A DNA stretch of 64,000 nucleotides from Mogibacterium sp. (GTDB taxonomy: Bacteria > Bacillota > Clostridia > Peptostreptococcales > Anaerovoracaceae), in contig JAFRDH010000024.1 of assembly GCA_017403955.1 (NCBI GenBank), positions 62,001 to 126,000 on the forward strand. Direction: 5' to 3'. The notes beneath the pieces were generated by a model that did not search any database, was not told the origin of the DNA, and saw nothing but the letters and a program-made list of their open reading frames with translations. The position numbers and the translations under genes are program-made. This document shows, piece by piece, positions 51,266 to 60,356 of the stretch. Within the stretch, counting starts at the first letter, position 1, and every line of letters begins with the position of its first letter.

Positions 51266-52105
51266 TTACAGTACTGCTGCTTTGCTTCCGATGAAGCTGA
51301 GCAAGCCCCTGCTCAGAACCGGCATTCTTTGAGCAGGCTGCGATGAACCGCTTTGAGGAGAGCGGGCAGCTGCATGAGCTCCTGCTTGTGATACGGTGAG
51401 TTCCGGGAAAATAAGATCGGTGTAAGCAGTGCCGTATTTGGAGAATGAAGTCTTGTATATTTTCTCCTCCGACAGTATTCTGACCATCCACATCGGGATG
51501 CAGCCTGAGCACTTGAGTTCCATAAGGATCCTGCCAGGCTCCAGCACAGGAGTGCCGTAAACCGGCGAAGTAAGCGAGATGTCAAAATCCCTGCAAAGCA
51601 CATTTTCATCGAAAGTCACACGGAAGTCGCTGCCGTCTTTCATCTTATATGCTTCCCGGTCATAACTGAGGAAAACAGCCGGTCTCAGGTTTCTGTAGTA
51701 TGAAAGGAAGTAATCGATCTCGTCTTTCATCTGGGCAGAGCCTTCAAGCTCAGTAATTCTGCCTGAAGCACCGGTGGTCCATGCCATCGCTTCGTGTTCA
51801 GGAAGAGCGACTCTCCGTTTGTATACGACATGATCGTATTTGCGCTTCAGTTCTACGAAAACTTTGTCCCCTGCACTTGCCTGTGAATAGCTCCTGACCC
51901 TGAGTTTTTCCTTGAAGTCAGGTTTGGCGATCGAATGCCGTGCTAGAATATAGTCATCTGTATCGAAATATATGTTGCGGATAGTCGATCTGCCAAAACG
52001 GTCCATCGTCATGTAAGGTTCTATCGCTTCGATGATCCGTTCCTTCTGCGCCTGCGTCAGCATATATTTAAGTTCATATCTTTTGAAAACTTTCTGATAA
52101 GCCAC
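51266..52105 (-). CDS. VTC domain protein (polyphosphate polymerase-like)
   Basis: 279 residues. VTC/CYTH-type tunnel fold: FKRYELKYMLT, IYFDTDDYILARHS, KEKLRVRSYS, VFVELKRKYDHVVYKRR and ILMELKCSGCIP supply the alternating Lys/Arg/Glu residues of the nucleotide and phosphate tunnel. Yeast VTC4 makes polyphosphate; bacterial stand-alone VTC proteins are uncharacterised. A disordered C-terminal tail of ~40 residues follows. No membrane helix, so DUF4956 may be the membrane partner. Confidence 0.88.
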   Translation of the reverse strand: MAYQKVFKRYELKYMLTQAQKERIIEAIEPYMTMDRFGRSTIRNIYFDTDDYILARHSIAKPDFKEKLRVRSYSQASAGDKVFVELKRKYDHVVYKRRVALPEHEAMAWTTGASGRITELEGSAQMKDEIDYFLSYYRNLRPAVFLSYDREAYKMKDGSDFRVTFDENVLCRDFDISLTSPVYGTPVLEPGRILMELKCSGCIPMWMVRILSEEKIYKTSFSKYGTAYTDLIFPELTVSQAGAHAAARSPQSGSSQPAQRMPVLSRGLLSFIGSKAAVL

Positions 52106-52140
52106 AATACTACCTCCTTAAGCTCGTATCTTACGCTGAC

Positions 52141-52162
52141 ATGATATGACCCGAAACTTAAA
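52141..52162 (-). promoter_or_regulatory. TTTAAG-type regulated promoter of the VTC gene
   Basis: TATCAT (52141-52146), 10 bp, TTTAAG (52157-52162), followed upstream by TTTGG repeats. Beyond the -10 both this and the DUF4956 promoter continue with a similarly placed GTAAG. Confidence 0.55.
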
Positions 52163-52242
52163 CCAAACCAAAAAGAAAAAGACTGCCGCAATTTTTTGCG
52201 AAACAGTCTCATTCATATCATTCAGTTTGATGGATCTTGGGA

Positions 52243-53583
52243 TCAATTCGCGGGCATGACCGCGGCGACAATAAACTCCGACCCGTCGCCGCTGCGAGCG
52301 CTGATCTTTCCGCCGTGAGCACTGACAATAGCGCTCGCCATCGACAGGCCGATGCCATGCCCGCCCGCGGCAGAATTCCTCGACTTATCCGTCCTGTAGA
52401 ATCTCTCGAAAACATGCTCGAGATCTTCATCTGCAACAGGCGTGAGGGTCTTATTCCTTACTTCCAACACAACATTCTTGTTTTCCCTGCGGAGCGATAC
52501 ACCAATACTATCCCCCTCAGGCGAATACTTAAGCGCATTCTCCATCAGGATCGAAACCAGCTTTTCAAGCTCTTTGGTGCTGCCGCGGATAGAGAGGAGC
52601 GGGATTATATCAGCAAGGATAGTCTTGCCTCGTTCCTTAGCGACCGGTTCGAAAGAATCGACGGTCTCCGCGACTATTTCTGAAAGCGGTACATCTGTCA
52701 TAGTCAGAGAACCGCCGCCCTCTTCCATTCTTGACAGATACACAAGATCATTGGTAAGAGTTGTAAGCCTGTCGACCTGTGTGCCTATATCATCGATACT
52801 CTCACCGAGGCTTTCCGTCAGATCTCTGACTATTTCGTTTCCGGATCCGCTTTCGTCTGCATCCGCAGCCTCAAGCGCATCCTCTGTGTCCATCCGTATA
52901 ACATCCAGATTAGCCTTGATGATCGTAAGAGGAGTCTTTATCTCATGACCTGCGTCCGTAATGAACCTCTTCTGTTTCTCATAGCTCTCCCAGACCGGTT
53001 TCACTATCCTTCCCGCGAAGTAGCATATGACGCCGAAAACCGCAGCCAGCCCCACAAGTGACATGATGATACTTGCATACAGGAACCGGCGGAAAGCCCC
53101 AAGCGTCCTTCCGCAGTCAAGGAATATGATTCTCGTAAAGTAGCTCTCTTCGTCAACAATGTACCTCATGTCATTGATGAAGCCTGCAGTATTGCCTTTT
53201 GCGAGAGCCTCTTTCGCATACGTTGCCGCTGCATCCTGGTCAACAGAGAATATTCGATCAGTATTTGCGCCTATGACATTACCTTCACTATCTGCAAGCA
53301 CTGTAAAGAAGCGGGTCTCTTCAGCCTCGTCTCTTGACATCCACGAAGGAGCATGCCCTCCGCGTCCGCCCATGCCGCCCTCATCTATACGGTAATCGAG
53401 TCCGTCATCAAAAAATATAAAGAGCCTGCCCTGGTTTGAAGACAGGGCTTCCAGTTTTTCGTCTGCTTCAGTCAGCACGGAATTATAGTTGATCAAATTC
53501 ATTCCGGCTACGATCACTGTCAGGAGGATCGTAAGAGACGTCATGGCGAGTATTATGAATCTTCTCTTGAGTCTTGTAATCAT
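52243..53583 (-). CDS. Sensor histidine kinase
   Basis: 446 residues. Two membrane helices (about 9-30 and 169-191) flank an extracytoplasmic sensor of ~140 residues containing a Gly/His patch (EGGMGGRGGHAP). The dimerisation helix has His213 in FITDAGHEIKTPL; N box LMENALKYSPEG; F/G boxes VFERFYRTDKSRN and GHGIGLSMASAIV. No HAMP-like linker is clear. Paired with the response regulator 1 bp upstream; probably controls the VTC/DUF4956 genes. Confidence 0.92.
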   Translation of the reverse strand: MITRLKRRFIILAMTSLTILLTVIVAGMNLINYNSVLTEADEKLEALSSNQGRLFIFFDDGLDYRIDEGGMGGRGGHAPSWMSRDEAEETRFFTVLADSEGNVIGANTDRIFSVDQDAAATYAKEALAKGNTAGFINDMRYIVDEESYFTRIIFLDCGRTLGAFRRFLYASIIMSLVGLAAVFGVICYFAGRIVKPVWESYEKQKRFITDAGHEIKTPLTIIKANLDVIRMDTEDALEAADADESGSGNEIVRDLTESLGESIDDIGTQVDRLTTLTNDLVYLSRMEEGGGSLTMTDVPLSEIVAETVDSFEPVAKERGKTILADIIPLLSIRGSTKELEKLVSILMENALKYSPEGDSIGVSLRRENKNVVLEVRNKTLTPVADEDLEHVFERFYRTDKSRNSAAGGHGIGLSMASAIVSAHGGKISARSGDGSEFIVAAVMPAN

Positions 53584-53584
53584 A

Positions 53585-54256
53585 TCACTCTTCGACTTCT
53601 AATGAATAACCCGCATTGCGGAATGCTTTTATCTTTACATTTGCGCCAATAGCAGCCATTTTCTTTCTCAGATAGGAAACGTACACCCACACGACATTGC
53701 TCTCGGTGTCGCTGTCGTATCCCCAGATCCTGTCCATGAAACTCTCGACAGAAATGACATTCTTCGGGTTTGCCATCATCATCTCGAGCATCTGATATTC
53801 TTTGTTGGTCAGGCGGGTGCTTCCCGTAGGTGAAGCGAGCTCGAATGACGTACGGTCAAGCGTGAGATTGCCGACCGCGAGTTTGGTATCCACCTCGGAA
53901 TGGCTTCTTGTAATAGCACGGACTGCCGCAAGCAGCTCTTTGCTGTCAAATGGTTTTGTCAGGTAATAGTTCGCGCCGCTGTCAAGACCGAGGACCTTAT
54001 CATCGATCTCGGATTTGGCCGTGAGCATCAGAACCGGGATAGTATCCCCCGCTGCCCGGATCTTCTTAAGAACAGTGATGCCGTCTACTTTTGGCATCAT
54101 GATGTCCAGGATCGCTGCATCATAATTACCTGTCTCGAGATAGTCGAGCGCGTCTTCACCGTTGTGTACAGCATCTATTGAATAATTATTCTTCTCAAAG
54201 ATTTTTACAACAGCTCTTGCCAGAGCCTTCTCATCTTCTGCGAGCAGTATTCTCAT
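53585..54256 (-). CDS. OmpR/PhoB-type response regulator
   Basis: 223 residues from MRILLAEDEKALARAV. Phospho-acceptor Asp51 in DAAILDIMMPKVDG, conserved Thr/Lys in LMLTAKSE, and a C-terminal winged helix with LTNKEYQMLEMMMANPKNVIS and VVWVYVSYLRKKM. A GGGGGA site precedes the ATG. The direct TTTTAAG repeats in its own promoter suggest autoregulation. Confidence 0.93.
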   Translation of the reverse strand: MRILLAEDEKALARAVVKIFEKNNYSIDAVHNGEDALDYLETGNYDAAILDIMMPKVDGITVLKKIRAAGDTIPVLMLTAKSEIDDKVLGLDSGANYYLTKPFDSKELLAAVRAITRSHSEVDTKLAVGNLTLDRTSFELASPTGSTRLTNKEYQMLEMMMANPKNVISVESFMDRIWGYDSDTESNVVWVYVSYLRKKMAAIGANVKIKAFRNAGYSLEVEE

Positions 54257-54299
54257 CTGATTTTCCCCCTGCAGGTCACTATATTTCATGTTCACACGC

Positions 54300-54332
54300 A
54301 ATATAGCAGGCGAACTTAAAACTGTCCTTAAA
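54300..54332 (-). promoter_or_regulatory. TTTAAG-type promoter of the two-component genes
   Basis: TATATT (54300-54305), 9 bp, TTTAAG (54315-54320) and a second TTTAAG 12 bp further (54327-54332). Tandem sites about one helical turn apart are typical for OmpR-family dimers. Confidence 0.55.
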
Positions 54333-54351
54333 AACTATTTAAAAAAGCATC

Positions 54352-55011
54352 TTAAAGGTCAGGCAACTCGATAAAATATTTTTCATTTCCGTTTATCAGC
54401 TTGGCTCCTGACGGATGATCGATCACCCTCTTGAAATTGCCGTATTCCTGATGGATATGTCCATAGCAGAGAGCCTTCGGCTTCCATTCGTCAAGAAGGT
54501 CATTGAAACACATGAAACCCGAGTGCGGCAGATCATCCATATCCCCATAACCTTTGCACGGAGCATGCGTCAGAATTATGTCTACCCTGCTTCCCGGATC
54601 CCTCTTTGCAGAGTCTCCGCCACGCAAACGGTTCTTCATTTCAGTACGTCTGAGAGCTCTCCTGAGACGGGATATTTTCTTCTGCATTTCCCTCTCAGTG
54701 TACATATCCTTACCTTCTTTGTACCTCTTCGAGCCTCCAAGTCCCGCGATCCTGATGCCATTGTATTCGTAGATCTGTTCGTCGATGTTCAGGCATCCTT
54801 CAGGCGCATGAGTATCGTACTGGCTGTCGTGATTCCCCCTGATATACAGAAGCGGAACATTTGTCATCGTTACAAGGAATTCAAGATAGTACGGGCTGAG
54901 ATCGCCCGCTGACAAAATAAGATCGACTCCTTCGAGTTTGTTCGCTCCGTAAGAAGACCATTTGTCCCAAAGCCATTTATCTTCGTGATCTGATATAAGA
55001 AGGATTTTCAT
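54352..55011 (-). CDS. Metallophosphoesterase
   Basis: 219 residues. Calcineurin-like fold motifs: LLISDHEDKWLW, LILSAGDLSPYYLEFL, RGNHDSQYD, LTHAPCKGYGD, and CYGHIHQEYG supply the dinuclear metal site. The first motif is SDHE rather than the usual DxH, so one ligand may differ. Soluble; substrate unknown. Last gene of the GH20-BMP operon. Confidence 0.88.
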   Translation of the reverse strand: MKILLISDHEDKWLWDKWSSYGANKLEGVDLILSAGDLSPYYLEFLVTMTNVPLLYIRGNHDSQYDTHAPEGCLNIDEQIYEYNGIRIAGLGGSKRYKEGKDMYTEREMQKKISRLRRALRRTEMKNRLRGGDSAKRDPGSRVDIILTHAPCKGYGDMDDLPHSGFMCFNDLLDEWKPKALCYGHIHQEYGNFKRVIDHPSGAKLINGNEKYFIELPDL

Positions 55012-55031
55012 TGCCGCCTGCTGTCTGTTCT

Positions 55032-57020
55032 TTACTTAACTCCGCTGACACTTACAGTTGATTTGGCTTCTTCGCTCAAAGACTCCTTTTCAGGGATCTC
55101 TCCGACGACATTTTCATTCAGCCAATTCATGGTAATAATATCTTTGCTGGTAAGAAGCGGATCTCCGTCATGTCTGATCCAGCCGTCCTGGCTTCGGAGC
55201 TCGCCGTCAAAAGGATTCATGCTTCCGCTCATGATGTCGGATTTCATCACTTCAACCAGTCGTTTTGTATATGAAGACAGTTCATCACTCAGCTTGATAT
55301 CTACTACGCCGGAGATCATTCCCCACCAGTAGTTCGTAGCCTGGTCTTTTTTGTCCATAATACTGGCATGATATGTGCCTTCGAGTATCGTTTTGAGTAT
55401 TATCTCGTAGAGTTTGCCCCACTTCCAGATTGGAGCGGCAAGGTTGCGGACCGTGCCCGGGGAACCGGCTTCGCCTCTTTCGATCCTGAAAACTCCGTAG
55501 ACATTACTGCCGTCTATGCGGTGAGTCGAATCGAATGCGGAAATAATATCGATCCCGCGTTCTTCCATATCCCGCCACCAGTCATTATCCTGCTTTGTCG
55601 TCCACTGCAGATAGATCTCAGCCTCAGGATCGATCATTGCCGCACCTATGGCAAAAGCATTTATGCACGAGATCGTTCCATAGATCGGGTAGTCCGAACA
55701 GTAGCCGATGGTGTGGCTCCCAAGCCGTCTCGCCTCGATCGCCGCGACCATTCCCGCAAGGAATTTTGCCTCATAAAGCTTGGCATAATAAGTTCTTACG
55801 GCCTGATGCGCCAGATTGATCGAACAGTTCAGGAAAATGATGTCTTTGTATTTGATAGCCGCGCGGAGTGTTTCGGTCATTTGTCTCGGTGACACCGTGA
55901 AAACCACGTCCGCTTTCCAAAGAGCCGCTTCATCTATAAGCCGTTCTGTCTCGTCTATACCGCCAACGAAACTCTTAGTCTTTACGATCCCACCGTATGA
56001 CTTTTCGACTCTGAGCCTTCCCGCTTCGTGATTGTATACCCAGTCAGAGTCCGCAGGACTTTTGTCATAAATGAACGCCGCTCTGAGAGGATGCTTCTCT
56101 GAATATGAGATCGCCGGGATGACCTTCCCGATAAGTGAACCCGGCTTGGTTATCAGGCTTCCGGTCTTAGTCAGGAGCCCTCCGGCATTTATAGCATCGT
56201 CTGATGACTCGACAAGTGCTACGCTGTCACTGTTCGCAGCAGTCAAAAGTTCTTTTCGAATGGTCCTGAGTCTCTTGTCGAGTTCCTTGTCAGCAGAATT
56301 GTTGAGCGCATCTCTCGCGTATATCCTGAGATAGATCGCAAAAGCATCCCCTGTGCTCATGTCAGGGATGAAATCGCCCAGCTCCGCTCTGATCTTGCTG
56401 AATCTCCAGTATACCGACTTGAGTGACTTGACCAGATCTTCAGGCCAAGGTTCCGCGCCAGGACCGATTTTTCTTCCCAGAAGTTCCGCGATCTCTGTAT
56501 ACGAGCCCGGTCTGGTGCAGTCGATATCGTACAGAGGAACCGCCATATAGAAATCCAGGAATTCAGTATATTCAGGATGTTCCCTGAGTGTTTTCTCAGG
56601 CGGAATGATCCTGGTGACATCCGCCATAATTGTAGGCATATCAAGGAATCTGCTCACCGAAACTCTTTTGTTGCCCTCGAGCACATAGAATCTGTGCAGA
56701 TATTCATATACTTTGATCGCGCTGTTGAACCCTTCATCCATTTGCGCATTATATAGATTGCTCCATTTCATCGCGAATTCAGTATCCGGCTCAAGGAGCG
56801 GCATGAAATTCGGTGCAAATGAATTCTGTCTGGCGCGTGTCTTGGTACCTGCGATCAGCTCGACCGGGATCTCCATCATCCCCAGATTCTGCTGAGTCAG
56901 CAAGCCATTTTCCGGCACCAGATCATCAAGAGCCGGCAGAAACGGATACTTTCCTGCAGCCAGTCTGGATTTATATTCACGATCTCCCGCTTTGCGGGCC
57001 ATTAAATATTCATCAATCAA
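55032..57020 (-). CDS. ParB-like / BMP (Med) domain fusion
   Basis: 662 residues, no signal peptide. Residues ~1-150 contain FYVLEGNKRVSVSRFLDMP, the phosphate-binding-like motif of ParB-type nuclease domains. A linker (~150-330) follows, and residues ~330-620 form a BMP/Med periplasmic-binding-like domain (AAFIYDKSPADSDWVYNHEAGR and the GMISGVVDIKLSD end), normally a nucleoside-binding lipoprotein. A cytoplasmic binding protein fused to a ParB-like part suggests an intracellular nucleoside-type sensor; this is inference. Overlaps the GH20 stop by 4 bp. Confidence 0.78.
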   Translation of the reverse strand: MIDEYLMARKAGDREYKSRLAAGKYPFLPALDDLVPENGLLTQQNLGMMEIPVELIAGTKTRARQNSFAPNFMPLLEPDTEFAMKWSNLYNAQMDEGFNSAIKVYEYLHRFYVLEGNKRVSVSRFLDMPTIMADVTRIIPPEKTLREHPEYTEFLDFYMAVPLYDIDCTRPGSYTEIAELLGRKIGPGAEPWPEDLVKSLKSVYWRFSKIRAELGDFIPDMSTGDAFAIYLRIYARDALNNSADKELDKRLRTIRKELLTAANSDSVALVESSDDAINAGGLLTKTGSLITKPGSLIGKVIPAISYSEKHPLRAAFIYDKSPADSDWVYNHEAGRLRVEKSYGGIVKTKSFVGGIDETERLIDEAALWKADVVFTVSPRQMTETLRAAIKYKDIIFLNCSINLAHQAVRTYYAKLYEAKFLAGMVAAIEARRLGSHTIGYCSDYPIYGTISCINAFAIGAAMIDPEAEIYLQWTTKQDNDWWRDMEERGIDIISAFDSTHRIDGSNVYGVFRIERGEAGSPGTVRNLAAPIWKWGKLYEIILKTILEGTYHASIMDKKDQATNYWWGMISGVVDIKLSDELSSYTKRLVEVMKSDIMSGSMNPFDGELRSQDGWIRHDGDPLLTSKDIITMNWLNENVVGEIPEKESLSEEAKSTVSVSGVK

Positions 57021-59260
57021 TTATCTTTTACCTCCTGCGGTACAAAATGGATCCACCAGTCTTCTCCCGAGAGCGGTTTGCCCGATCCATTCAGGATCCT
57101 GTTCTCACCGGTGAACCACTTGTAATCGTTTTTATCTCTTGCCAGTCCCGCAAAATACTCCAGCTCATTGTAGCTGCACTTTTGTTCATTCTCTTCTGTC
57201 CCGTATTCTCTGCTGACCGGATAGCCGTCTTCCGTATACTCTCTGCGGAGGGCATTCCAGAGCCTCGCTGAGTTCGCCCAGGTACGCATCTCGACTTCCT
57301 CCCAGATCGTTTCCTCCGACTTGTAATCCGGCTCGTCACACCAGATGCAGAAATATCCGCCGGCAGCCATTTCTTCTGGGACCGGTTTCGGGTTCATTGT
57401 CGTACTGGTAAACGCAAGCGAGTCCCAGTTCTCATATATATTAGGGCTGTTGACCGAATAGTATTTTCCATTCATTATGTCAACGCCATCTACTCTGCCT
57501 GACGCGAAATAGCACCAGCGGGATACGCAGTTATACACTTTATGCCCTGTCTCCGCAAAATGCTTTGCGCTGCGTCTGCCCGCATTCCAGTAGGATAACT
57601 CGACCGCCGGGAGCAGTCTGAAATGTTGGTCTGTATTGACGTCTATTTCATCATTGAACACTCTGCATGTGTATCCCATTCTCATGAGCCTGAGCGCGGT
57701 CCTGTTCAGATAATGTATGAACGTATCCGACGGACTTCCGCCCGGGATCTTCATGACGCCTTGCGCATAATCGCCCCAGTGTTCCACGAAATCCCACCGG
57801 TTCTCATGTATAAGAGTGTCGCCGCCTATATTGAAGCTCGCATATCCGAGGACCTCGTCACCGCCCATATCAAAATCCGTGCATCCGAGATCCTTGAAGA
57901 AATATGCATAATCATCGATCATCGCGTCAAGGAAAGCGACCGCATGCTCTTTGGTCAGGTCGATCCCGATCGAGTTCGACTCAACAGTCACACCATTGTG
58001 AGTATAGTGATTCGCAATAGACGCAAAATCATTATCTTCTGCCGCGCCTTCCGAATTCTCTCCATCCTCATCTGCCGTATCTGCCGGACCTTCATCCGCC
58101 GGAGCTGCCGGCCCGTATGTTTTGCCGCCGTACTCAAAAGTGAAATCCGGATGCTCGCTCACATAGCTTTCATACTTGTCAATTATGAATTTGTTATGGC
58201 CAGGCACATCGAACGAAGGGATCACCTTCATATGATATTTCCCGGCAAAGCTGACGATATCCGCCATCTCGGTCATGCTCAGAGAGTCAATGTCCTCCGT
58301 CAGCCACGGGAACACTCTCGAATCAAGCCGCAGGCCCTGCGCTTCAGAGAAATGAAGGATCAAGGTGTTATATCTCTGGAATGAAGCCCTGCGGATGAGA
58401 TTCTTGATCCACTCAGTCGTGAAATACTTGCGCCCACAATCAAGGAATATCGCGCGCTCCTCAAGATCCGGGCCATCTTCAATAGTCATTTTGCCGATCG
58501 TTACAGGACCTGCCGCATCGTTCTCACCGGATCCGTCTTCATCCTGCGCACCATCCTGATATCCATATGAATAGCTGTATGAATTGTAATATGCATCCTC
58601 CATGCTCGGGGCATGCGTCTTGAGCGCGATCTCAAGCAAAGTGATCAGTCCGTAATAGACCCCGTCATTTCCGGCACCTGTGATCACCGCCCTGTCAGTG
58701 ATGTCTATCTTATACGACTGATTTGCCTTGCCCGGGATCAACTTGATGACAATGTCCCCCGGAAGCGTATATTCTTCGGAACCATAGAAAACCAGAAGCG
58801 GTTCATTCGAAGGAATTCCATAACGCGCAAACTGCGCTGCCATCAGCGCAACAGTATCGTACAGCTCATTTTCTTCAGACGGATCAGCGTCTTGCGGATC
58901 AGCCTCCGCCTTATCTGCGTCTGCTTTGTTTGAGTCAGCTTTTTTTGCGTCTGCGGTCTGCCCGCCGTCCTCCTGCTCGCTTTCTGTTTCGTCCGTTACT
59001 ATATAGAATCTCGACGACTCCGAAATCACGAAGCCGTCCTTGTTTTCTTTTGATTTCTTTTCTTCAGACTGATCGCTCTCTGACTGATCGTTTTCGTCCT
59101 GATAAAACTGATCCGCCAGAACATCCGGATATCTGAGCGTCTCCGCATCAGATTCCTCACTTGCTGCTCTGACCTGCATCGGGGAACCCATCGAGAACAC
59201 CATGCAGGCAACCATAAGAAGAGCTATTATTCTGATTTTCCTGTTAGCAAAACGTATCAT
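57017..59260 (-). CDS. GH20 beta-N-acetylhexosaminidase, secreted
   Basis: 747 residues from MIRFANRKIRIIALLMVAC, with AGAGGTGA upstream. Signal peptide ending VRAAS, an acidic Asp/Glu/Lys linker of ~110 residues, a GH20 N-terminal domain, then the catalytic barrel with the Asp-Glu pair in DFDMGGDEVLGYASF and FDVPGHNKFIIDKY. It releases GlcNAc/GalNAc from glycans, mucin or murein fragments. No sorting motif was found. Two acidic inserts in the barrel (GPADTADEDGENSEGAAE) are unusual. Confidence 0.9.
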   Translation of the reverse strand: MIRFANRKIRIIALLMVACMVFSMGSPMQVRAASEESDAETLRYPDVLADQFYQDENDQSESDQSEEKKSKENKDGFVISESSRFYIVTDETESEQEDGGQTADAKKADSNKADADKAEADPQDADPSEENELYDTVALMAAQFARYGIPSNEPLLVFYGSEEYTLPGDIVIKLIPGKANQSYKIDITDRAVITGAGNDGVYYGLITLLEIALKTHAPSMEDAYYNSYSYSYGYQDGAQDEDGSGENDAAGPVTIGKMTIEDGPDLEERAIFLDCGRKYFTTEWIKNLIRRASFQRYNTLILHFSEAQGLRLDSRVFPWLTEDIDSLSMTEMADIVSFAGKYHMKVIPSFDVPGHNKFIIDKYESYVSEHPDFTFEYGGKTYGPAAPADEGPADTADEDGENSEGAAEDNDFASIANHYTHNGVTVESNSIGIDLTKEHAVAFLDAMIDDYAYFFKDLGCTDFDMGGDEVLGYASFNIGGDTLIHENRWDFVEHWGDYAQGVMKIPGGSPSDTFIHYLNRTALRLMRMGYTCRVFNDEIDVNTDQHFRLLPAVELSYWNAGRRSAKHFAETGHKVYNCVSRWCYFASGRVDGVDIMNGKYYSVNSPNIYENWDSLAFTSTTMNPKPVPEEMAAGGYFCIWCDEPDYKSEETIWEEVEMRTWANSARLWNALRREYTEDGYPVSREYGTEENEQKCSYNELEYFAGLARDKNDYKWFTGENRILNGSGKPLSGEDWWIHFVPQEVKDN

Positions 59261-59549
59261 CTTCACCTCTAAAAACAAGGCAGCAAACTGCAACAATTCC
59301 GCCACAGAACGCTGTCCCACACATCATATTATACGTCATCAAAACACCACTATGTGAGATGTTTTTGATTTTTAAGAAACCGCAACAATCTGCCGCGGGG
59401 CTCCTTGAGCAGACCGGAACATTTAGCTGAAGGCACTGCACTTTCATTTCAATTCCAGGACTTCGGGCAGAAATGGGTTTTTGAGGTCAAGATGGACGAA
59501 GCGCTATAGATAGAGTGTGCCCCTCAGCGCAGATATTCGTACTAAATAT

Positions 59550-59697
59550 GACTTTTGATATCAGGATGGCCCAATGATGTTATTGTTCAAAGACTCTTGC
59601 ATCTGTGCACTTCGGCCATCAAGGCATCGAATTCGTGATCCTGGATGAAGACTCTCATATCTCATAGTGTTTCACATCGGCACATTTCATACATTGT
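59550..59697. repeat. Diverged dispersed repeat, copy 2
   Basis: About 77% identical by hand to 13505-13651, same orientation, single-base gap near the end. Also non-coding. A short stretch upstream (around 59460) is faintly similar to 13385, suggesting the original unit was longer. Confidence 0.65.
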
Positions 59698-59889
59698 GAC
59701 ATCGAAACCTCGGATCTGGCCCAATGATCACATTAATTCTACCTGAAGAAGTCAGCCGGAGGCTCAACTAAGCACGCGCGAGAGTACCACACATGTCAAG
59801 GCTCCATATCTCGCCCGCGCTATAAACCGCATAGTCTGCACGCGATGCATAATTATACTTATTCCTGTTTTGCGTATTGTCCGATTTTT

Positions 59890-59913
59890 GGCATAAAGAA
59901 TTATGCCTTTTTT
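59890..59913 (+). terminator. Orphan plus-strand terminator
   Basis: GGCATAA/TTATGCC stem, 4-nt loop, then T6. No plus-strand gene precedes it within about 29 kb of minus-strand genes, which hints at a small RNA. Confidence 0.6.
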
Positions 59914-60172
59914 GTTATTGGGCATGATTTTATGCGCTGTTTATCCCTCTAATTGTGACTTTAGGTGGCTGAAAAGGCCTTCATTTTGAACTAGATCAGG
60001 TCATAGTAGCATCTTGCCAATATGGATCTTGCTTTGTCTGATGAAAATCTTGCTCGAACGAAGGCGTAGGCGCCGTTAGGACGAATGCTTATTCTCGCTC
60101 GCTTATATTTATGCAAAATCAAGCAGTGCCGCGACAGGGCAGTATTCCTGAAATCGGATTATTTCGAAAAAC

Positions 60173-60195
60173 GGCATAAAAACGTATGCCTTTTT
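60173..60195 (+). terminator. Second orphan plus-strand terminator
   Basis: GGCATA/TATGCC stem, 6-nt loop, T5. Same arm sequence as the hairpin at 59890, so the two are related. Confidence 0.55.
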
Positions 60196-60250
60196 GCTTA
60201 CAAAATTGAATCTTTGCAAAGAGAACGGAAAATCCTTCCAACATCCTGCA

Positions 60251-60293
60251 TAAAAAATAGAGAGCCGAAACTGTGATATTCCGACTCCCTATT
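60251..60293 (-). terminator. Terminator of the rnf operon
   Basis: AATAGGGAGTCG/CGGCTCTCTATT, a 12-bp stem with two G-U pairs, 14-nt loop, then TTTT on the minus strand, 64 bp after the rnfB stop. Confidence 0.8.
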
Positions 60294-60325
60294 GTTTTGT
60301 TTCTGTTGTTGCCTTTCCGGCTATG

Positions 60326-60356
60326 TGTGTCAAAGAGAACCGTCCCCAGTGACACA
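60326..60356. repeat. 31-bp REP-like element TGTGTCA-N17-TGACACA
   Basis: Same length and ends as 45728-45758 but in reverse orientation (core AGAACCGTCCCC). It directly abuts the rnfB stop codon. Confidence 0.7.

Larger units (their letters stand above)
59261..60356. other. About 1.1 kb without a credible gene
   Basis: Holds the GH20 promoter region (TATAAT at 59328-59333), the second copy of the diverged repeat (59550-59697), two similar plus-strand hairpin terminators (59890 and 60173) with no gene in front of them, the rnf terminator (60251-60293) and a REP-like element (60326-60356). All frames are short and unlike known proteins. Confidence 0.6.

Noticed and set aside
60085-60276. 63-codon plus-strand frame
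   Set aside because: No SD site or homology, and it spans a terminator hairpin.
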